From a virus: a stretch of 20,048 nt of DNA. The position numbers and the translations under genes are program-made. The stretch covers positions 1-20,048 of the IMG/VR virus record IMGVR_UViG_3300029448_000592; one strand, 5' to 3'. Below the pieces are notes generated by a model. That model was not told where the DNA came from, did no database searches, and was given only the letters and a program-made list of their open reading frames with translations. Positions 16,321 through 20,048 of the stretch are shown piece by piece. Every line of letters begins with the position of its first letter. The first letter of the stretch is position 1.

Positions 16321-18023
16321 TGCTCAGCTGCTCCCAACTGCTCAATAATTTCGCCTATACCTTCCTGGGTTTCTGGAGAAGATCCCTCAATAGCTCTTAG
16401 AGCTGGTGCTGCATTACCAGCTGCTTCTGCTGTTTGCATTGTTTGTTGCATTTCAGCTTGTTCCTGCTGCTGGGCTGCTCTTTGCTGCCTTAGTTCGTCA
16501 ACATCAGCTTTACCTCTAACAACTGTAGCTGGTACATTAGTAACCTTAATAATATGCTCAGCTAATCCATCAACATCCAAGAAATCAATAACAGATGGAT
16601 CTATTTGCATAAGAGGCTGTAAGAAGCCAAACAACTGCATTGCAGATTGAACATCACTTGATCTTTGAGCTTTAGCCATTGGTGATACATATTCAATATC
16701 AATTTCACCTGACTGCATAAATTCTGGCGCATTATCAAAAGCTTTTCTTTTCGATAATAAAGCAAATATTCTATTAATTAATGGATGAAGTAACTCAGCC
16801 TGCATTCTTCCCAATGCTGGTGACAACAGTCTCATTTTTTCTTCTGTTCTTTGTATAACTTCTGTAGCTGTCATATTTGGGCTATTACCCATAATTAACT
16901 GATCAACATAAAACGCTGCTCTTATTGCCTGCCGTCTTTGTTCTAACTGTTCTTGCCCTATTGGATTATTGCCTCCAATATTTAATGGCTCAATTCTATC
17001 TCTACTGCCTGATCTATAAAAATTTAATCCTCCAGGCACAGTTCTGACTGGCATATGAAATCCATCGTCTGGAACCATTAATGGTGGATGTATATGTAAT
17101 TGAGCTGCTCTTATAACAACCTCAGACATTTTATTAACCATTTTAACATCACTTAATGCTGACATGGCTACAGATCGTCCATAACCCTGGTTTTCAAATG
17201 AACTTTTTAAATATCTTGGCACACAATATGGGAACTCATCATATCCGCTTTCAGATAAAATAATCTTTTCTTCTTGATCCATATATATAGAAGCAAAAGG
17301 TTTATTCTTATTATCAAGCTTAACTGGATCTCTTTCTTCTCTTGGCATAACTATATGAAGCAACTTTACTTCTTCGTTAGGATCATCCTTGTAAACTTTA
17401 GCAATTCTTTTTCCAACATTTTCTGCACCAAATTGTTTTACAGCTGCCCTGGCTGAAATACGAAATTCACGGTAGACGGTGTCAACTCGACCCATCTCGT
17501 CCTCTGCAAGGTAACATTCAGATATATGCCTGGTACTAAAACGTAAAACGCCATCATTATCTGTATCAACAAACATGACGCCAGTACCAAAACAAACTAG
17601 ATCTGTGTATAACTCATGTATTGCTTCATGAAAATTTGACCTGGCAACTTCACGGTACATTACATCTTCAGCTGTATGCAGCCATTCTTTAGCCTCGTCA
17701 TCCTCTTCAAAATTATCATCTGTATATCTAAGAGCAAACCAGGGTGATGCCGCATTTGTTAGCATACCATGTAAACTAGCTGACATAAGTTCTGCTGCAT
17801 GAATAGCTGTACCATCAAATATTAATTCTGTTCTTTTATCACCAGATGTACGTTTTTTGGTAATATCAGCTTTTCTGGGGATAATATAATCAGCAATTTC
17901 TTGCCAATGAGATTCCCAGTTAGCACGATGCTTTTGCAAGGTGCTAAACCTTTTCATAAATATCGCACCCCTTTTGTCAGTATCACTACCAACAGTCTGG
18001 ACGCCGCTATACATTTCAGCCAT
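16317..18023 (-). CDS. Portal protein (head-to-tail connector)
   Basis: A 568-residue protein of the podoviral head-tail connector family (T7 gp8, 536 aa). Diagnostic blocks are 'RFSTLQKHRANWESHWQEIADYIIPRK' at about 25-51, 'IFDGTAIHAAELMSASLHGMLTNAASPWFALRY' at 68-100, and 'MGNSPNMTATEVIQRTEEKMRLLSPALGRMQAELLHPLINRIF' in the wing/stem region (the 'TATEVxxRxxEKxxxLxP' motif). The C-terminal tail from about 510 is Gln/Ala-rich and coiled (ELRQQRAAQQQEQAEMQQTM). Twelve copies form the unique vertex for DNA entry and tail attachment. Genes for terminase on one side and scaffold on the other are consistent. The ribosome site is weak. Confidence 0.95.
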   Translation of the reverse strand: MAEMYSGVQTVGSDTDKRGAIFMKRFSTLQKHRANWESHWQEIADYIIPRKADITKKRTSGDKRTELIFDGTAIHAAELMSASLHGMLTNAASPWFALRYTDDNFEEDDEAKEWLHTAEDVMYREVARSNFHEAIHELYTDLVCFGTGVMFVDTDNDGVLRFSTRHISECYLAEDEMGRVDTVYREFRISARAAVKQFGAENVGKRIAKVYKDDPNEEVKLLHIVMPREERDPVKLDNKNKPFASIYMDQEEKIILSESGYDEFPYCVPRYLKSSFENQGYGRSVAMSALSDVKMVNKMSEVVIRAAQLHIHPPLMVPDDGFHMPVRTVPGGLNFYRSGSRDRIEPLNIGGNNPIGQEQLEQRRQAIRAAFYVDQLIMGNSPNMTATEVIQRTEEKMRLLSPALGRMQAELLHPLINRIFALLSKRKAFDNAPEFMQSGEIDIEYVSPMAKAQRSSDVQSAMQLFGFLQPLMQIDPSVIDFLDVDGLAEHIIKVTNVPATVVRGKADVDELRQQRAAQQQEQAEMQQTMQTAEAAGNAAPALRAIEGSSPETQEGIGEIIEQLGAAEQ

Positions 18024-18026
18024 TAA

Positions 18027-18245
18027 TTAATCACTCATCTTATTTTGACCAAGTAAACTTGGCTTAGATGTTGGCGCTTCTTGCAATAAACCAGTACCAC
18101 CAGTTACATTAGCTGCTGCCTGACCTTTTTTTCTTGCCTGGGCATCGGCTGCTCTATCAGCTGTCTTTGTTTTAGCTGGCGTAATAGCTGGCGCTGGAGG
18201 CGGCGGCGGTGGCGGCGGCGGTGATTTTGCTCTTAAAAAACTCAT
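18027..18245 (-). CDS. Small polyproline protein between terminase and portal
   Basis: A 72-residue, low-complexity, disordered protein: MSFLRAKSP, nine consecutive prolines, then Ala/Lys-rich sequence and a small 'TGGTGLL ... KPSLLGQN' tail. The proline codons (18195-18221) form a strikingly GC-rich patch in AT-rich DNA. Similar 'MSFLR.KxPPPPP...GGxxLL...xLLG' proteins sit beside portal genes in many podoviruses in my recollection, with no known function. It begins one base after the terminase stop and ends three bases before the portal start, so it belongs to the same transcript. A peripheral portal- or terminase-associated peptide is possible but unproven. Confidence 0.75.
   Translation of the reverse strand: MSFLRAKSPPPPPPPPPAPAITPAKTKTADRAADAQARKKGQAAANVTGGTGLLQEAPTSKPSLLGQNKMSD
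18195..18221 (-). repeat. CCG/CCA proline-codon tract
   Basis: Nine tandem proline codons (mostly CCG, with two CCA and one CCT) form a 27-bp trinucleotide-like repeat, GC-rich against the surrounding AT-rich sequence. It encodes a polyproline run of the kind that usually needs EF-P to translate and is prone to length change by slippage. Confidence 0.8.
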
Positions 18246-18246
18246 T

Positions 18247-19533
18247 TTATGCAGCTCCTATTCTTTCAAAGGGATTATAGTCATTTTGTGCCATTAATTG
18301 TGGCGGTCTTGTATCTGCTACAGTTTCTTTTATACCAATAGATGTATATCTCCAGGCATCAGCAAAATGCGATGACCAGTCATGAACTGGAGAATTTCTA
18401 AAACTCCTGGTTCTTTCATTATACGCTCTATGATATTGTCTTAATGCATCCAATAACCCTTTAGTCTTTTCTGCATCAAAATAGGTTCTAGGTATTAACA
18501 TCTGCCCAGCGTGGATACCATCCTCAACTGGCAATTTGGGAACAACCCTAAAATTAATTCCTAATGAATAAGCTATTTCTCTTCTGGATTTACCAGTACT
18601 CAATTCTCTCACTTCAATATCATGCGGTGCAAAATGATTGCCGTATAAATATTGTTTTCTTTGCAATACATCAACGTAATGAGGCAGCCCTTCATTTCTG
18701 TTTTCATAACAATCTATTACATGAACAGCCCTGCCCACACTTTGGGTAAACACAATAGCCGTTGAATCACCAATCCCTAAATCCCAAAAGGTATCAACCC
18801 TGGAACTCGGATCATACGGCACATTACATATTCTTCTTTCTTCCAGCGCTGCCTGGATCTCTTTCCCATAAATACTACCAGGAACATTTGCCACCCAGGA
18901 ACACTCATACTCTTGAGCAAACTGATCAGGCGTCATTGTCTCTTTAGCGCTATCTAATTCTTCATCATCAATGATACCAGTCTCACTTGACCTATGAATA
19001 GCCGTGTACCAGTCATCCCTATGAACACCATTCTCGTACATCTCATAAAAAGCATTCTGCCCTCTAGGAGTTCCTACAAAATAACAAAACCCTTTTCTAT
19101 CTGACAAAGCTGGTCTGATAATCTCAGGGAATACACTCTCAGGCATATCCGCAACTTCATCCATAAAACATCCATCAAGATAAATCCCTCTTAAACTATC
19201 TGGATTTTCAGCACCTAATAAACTTATCCTAGCTCCATTAGGTAAATCACATCTAAGCTCAGTCTCATGAAACTTAGCTGTGGGTATTTTCTCAGCAAAC
19301 TGCTTCAAATAATCCCAGGCAACTGCTTTAGCCTGCCTATAAGTGGGCGCCAGATATGCATACCTTGGATTAGGCTTCTCACATAAAATAGCACTCCTCA
19401 ATAAATGATTAATAGCCATCACAGTTTTACCCATTCTACGATGACAAACTATAACGCCCCATCTATGCTTGTTTAAATCAGCATGGATCTTAGCTTGTAA
19501 AGATCTTGGCGTATAAGGGATGACGATGTGCAT
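18247..19533 (-). CDS. terL: Terminase large subunit (packaging ATPase/nuclease)
   Basis: A 428-residue protein with both terminase domains. ATPase: Walker A 'CHRRMGKT' at 30-37 (the R/K-rich variant common in podoviruses), Walker B 'CFMDE' at 122-126 with catalytic Glu, and coupling motif 'GTPRG' at 154-158. Nuclease, RNase H/RuvC-like: 'VDTFWDLGIGDSTAIVF' with first Asp at 251, 'HFAPHD' with Asp 305, and 'HDWSSHFADAWRY' with Asp 392. It drives DNA into the prohead through the portal and cuts the concatemer. It is shorter than T7 gp19 (586). The start at 19533 has AGGAG about 12 bases upstream, slightly long. It lies immediately upstream of the portal module, unlike T7 where gene 19 is at the genome end. 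No small terminase is recognised nearby. Confidence 0.95.
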   Translation of the reverse strand: MHIVIPYTPRSLQAKIHADLNKHRWGVIVCHRRMGKTVMAINHLLRSAILCEKPNPRYAYLAPTYRQAKAVAWDYLKQFAEKIPTAKFHETELRCDLPNGARISLLGAENPDSLRGIYLDGCFMDEVADMPESVFPEIIRPALSDRKGFCYFVGTPRGQNAFYEMYENGVHRDDWYTAIHRSSETGIIDDEELDSAKETMTPDQFAQEYECSWVANVPGSIYGKEIQAALEERRICNVPYDPSSRVDTFWDLGIGDSTAIVFTQSVGRAVHVIDCYENRNEGLPHYVDVLQRKQYLYGNHFAPHDIEVRELSTGKSRREIAYSLGINFRVVPKLPVEDGIHAGQMLIPRTYFDAEKTKGLLDALRQYHRAYNERTRSFRNSPVHDWSSHFADAWRYTSIGIKETVADTRPPQLMAQNDYNPFERIGAA

Positions 19534-19627
19534 GAGTGTAAGAAACTCCTAAGATAGTATATATACGTTACAGAGCTGCGCCAGGTGTTTTGGGGGTATA
19601 GGGGGTCGCTCCAGGAAAAACGTCATA

Positions 19628-19657
19628 AATAATTGGACTAAACCTGGACTAATTATT
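19628..19657. repeat. Inverted repeat with internal GGACTA direct repeats
   Basis: AATAATT (19628-19634) is matched in reverse complement by AATTATT (19651-19657). Between them the sequence GGACTA occurs twice (19635-19640 and 19646-19651), separated by AACCT. Combined inverted and tandem arrangement in a non-coding gap is typical of a protein-binding site, but no family is identifiable. Confidence 0.55.
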
Positions 19658-19756
19658 TCTACAGCAGCGGCTAGACTATACATACCAACAGATTCAGATC
19701 TCCAGGGTTCCGCCCTATAACACCGCTGAAAACTAATGACTGCCTCGCGCGTGTAG

Positions 19757-19777
19757 ATAAGACAAGCAGAGTCTTAT
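19757..19777. repeat. 7-bp inverted repeat downstream of the HNH gene
   Basis: ATAAGAC (19757-19763) and GTCTTAT (19771-19777) are perfect inverted repeats around a 7-base loop. It follows the HNH gene by about 10 bases in its direction of transcription. There is no U-tract after it, so a rho-independent terminator is not supported. A processing hairpin or a binding site is possible. Confidence 0.5.
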
Positions 19778-19787
19778 ATATATACAT

Positions 19788-20030
19788 CTAATGCTTAGAC
19801 CTATTCCTACTCCTACTCATTACACTCAAGTTACTTCTCTTGTTATCCTTTGGGTTACCATTAGAATGATCTACATCCTTACCATCAAATGGCTTAACCT
19901 TTCCTTCACTCTCAAGCTTACGTCTAGCTCTCTTCCTAGCTGCATTGTCATCTCTATGAGCTGCTGAATACTTCCTTTGATAGACTGATCTAGGCTTAGC
20001 ATTGCTATCATATTCACCCAGCTTACCCAT
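19788..20030 (-). CDS. Small HNH-type endonuclease-like protein
   Basis: An 80-residue, highly basic protein. After a helical, Arg/Lys-rich N-terminus (YQRKYSAAHRDDNAARKRARRK), the C-terminal half (residues about 50-78) has 'GKDVDHSNGNPKDNKRSNLSVMSRSRNRSK'-type spacing: a catalytic-type His in VDH, a central Asn in SNL, and a final Asn in RNR where classical HNH has His (an HNN variant). An in-frame stop directly precedes the ATG at 20030, so this is the full length. It lacks the upstream zinc-binding or DNA-binding domains of homing enzymes. HNH proteins next to terminase can aid packaging nuclease activity (HK97 gp74 is the known case). A free-standing homing nuclease is the alternative. 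Confidence 0.75.
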   Translation of the reverse strand: MGKLGEYDSNAKPRSVYQRKYSAAHRDDNAARKRARRKLESEGKVKPFDGKDVDHSNGNPKDNKRSNLSVMSRSRNRSKH

Positions 20031-20048
20031 CTACTGTGACTTCACCCT

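Larger units (their letters stand above)
19534..19787. promoter_or_regulatory. Structured non-coding region upstream of terL
   Basis: This 254-bp stretch is the longest gene-free region in the window. It holds AT/TA tracts at both ends (19558-19566 and 19776-19785). Between them are a 7-bp inverted repeat around 19757-19777, an AT-rich inverted repeat enclosing two GGACTA direct repeats (19628-19657), and two G5 runs (19592-19605). The right-hand tract directly follows the HNH stop, and the left-hand one lies about 25 bases before the terL start. On the minus strand, 'TATACT' near the terL start resembles a -10 box, but no convincing -35 accompanies it. A late promoter, a terminase recognition site or both are possible; neither is shown. 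Confidence 0.4.

Noticed and set aside
17279-17290. TATATATA tract inside the portal gene as another promoter copy
   Set aside because: It encodes 'IYMD' in a conserved coding frame, and such runs are expected by chance in AT-rich DNA.
19536-19575. Sigma70-type promoter before terL
   Set aside because: TATACT gives a good -10 match but there is no acceptable -35 at 16-18 bases. It was kept only as part of a low-confidence regulatory region.
19671-19787. 38-aa minus-strand frame starting directly after the HNH stop (TAGATG)
   Set aside because: Its start lies in the TATATATATA tract with no ribosome site, and the product shows no recognisable pattern. The sequence is better explained as non-coding structured DNA.

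Overview
The window reads as part of the late (structural) region of a tailed, short-tailed (podovirus-like) bacteriophage. Every credible gene lies on the minus strand, so the operon reads from the right edge (20048) to the left edge (1). The DNA is AT-rich (roughly 60-65% A+T by eye). Genes are packed tightly with ATGA or TAATG overlaps and often clear AGGAG-type ribosome binding sites. The virion gene set, low G+C and small conserved proteins resemble marine podoviruses such as pelagiphage-type or T7-like marine phages. The host is not determined by the sequence; a low-GC marine bacterium is an inference. The window holds no replication, RNA polymerase, lysis, integrase, tRNA or CRISPR genes.

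Layout in transcription order. Packaging and head: an HNH-type small protein (20030-19788); a 254-bp non-coding stretch with hairpins and AT/TA tracts; the large terminase (19533-18247); a small polyproline protein (18245-18027); the portal / head-tail connector (18023-16317); a Bbp19-like small protein (16320-16111); the scaffold (16107-15289); a 57-aa gene (15289-15116); the major capsid protein (15034-14177); and a probable decoration protein (14154-13696). An intrinsic terminator follows, as Tphi follows gene 10 in T7. Tail and ejection: tail tubular proteins A (13637-13047) and B (13043-10776), then gp13-, gp14- and gp15-like internal virion proteins. Next come two giant proteins of 1008 and 1047 aa, separated by a 59-aa gene and a second terminator-like hairpin. 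Adhesion: a T7-type tail fibre N-terminal domain protein (1799-441), a 108-aa beta-rich protein, and the start of another virion gene running off the left edge.

How it works together: terminase and portal fill a prohead built on scaffold and capsid protein. TubA and TubB form the short tail. The gp13-gp16-like proteins form an internal core that is ejected at infection. The fibre and the small proteins after it attach the particle to the cell. The head module looks like that of Bordetella phage BPP-1-type podoviruses (terL, portal, Bbp19, scaffold, MCP, cement), while the tail and core module is in T7 order, so the particle is a mosaic.

The points most worth a second look are: the 1008-aa presumed ejected protein, with a DUF7178-like, possibly DNA-glycosylase-fold, central region and an unrecognised C-terminal domain; a strong excess of CCWGG sites together with an apparent absence of CCGG; a terminator-like hairpin inside the late operon; and two small genes that length-filtered gene callers could miss.
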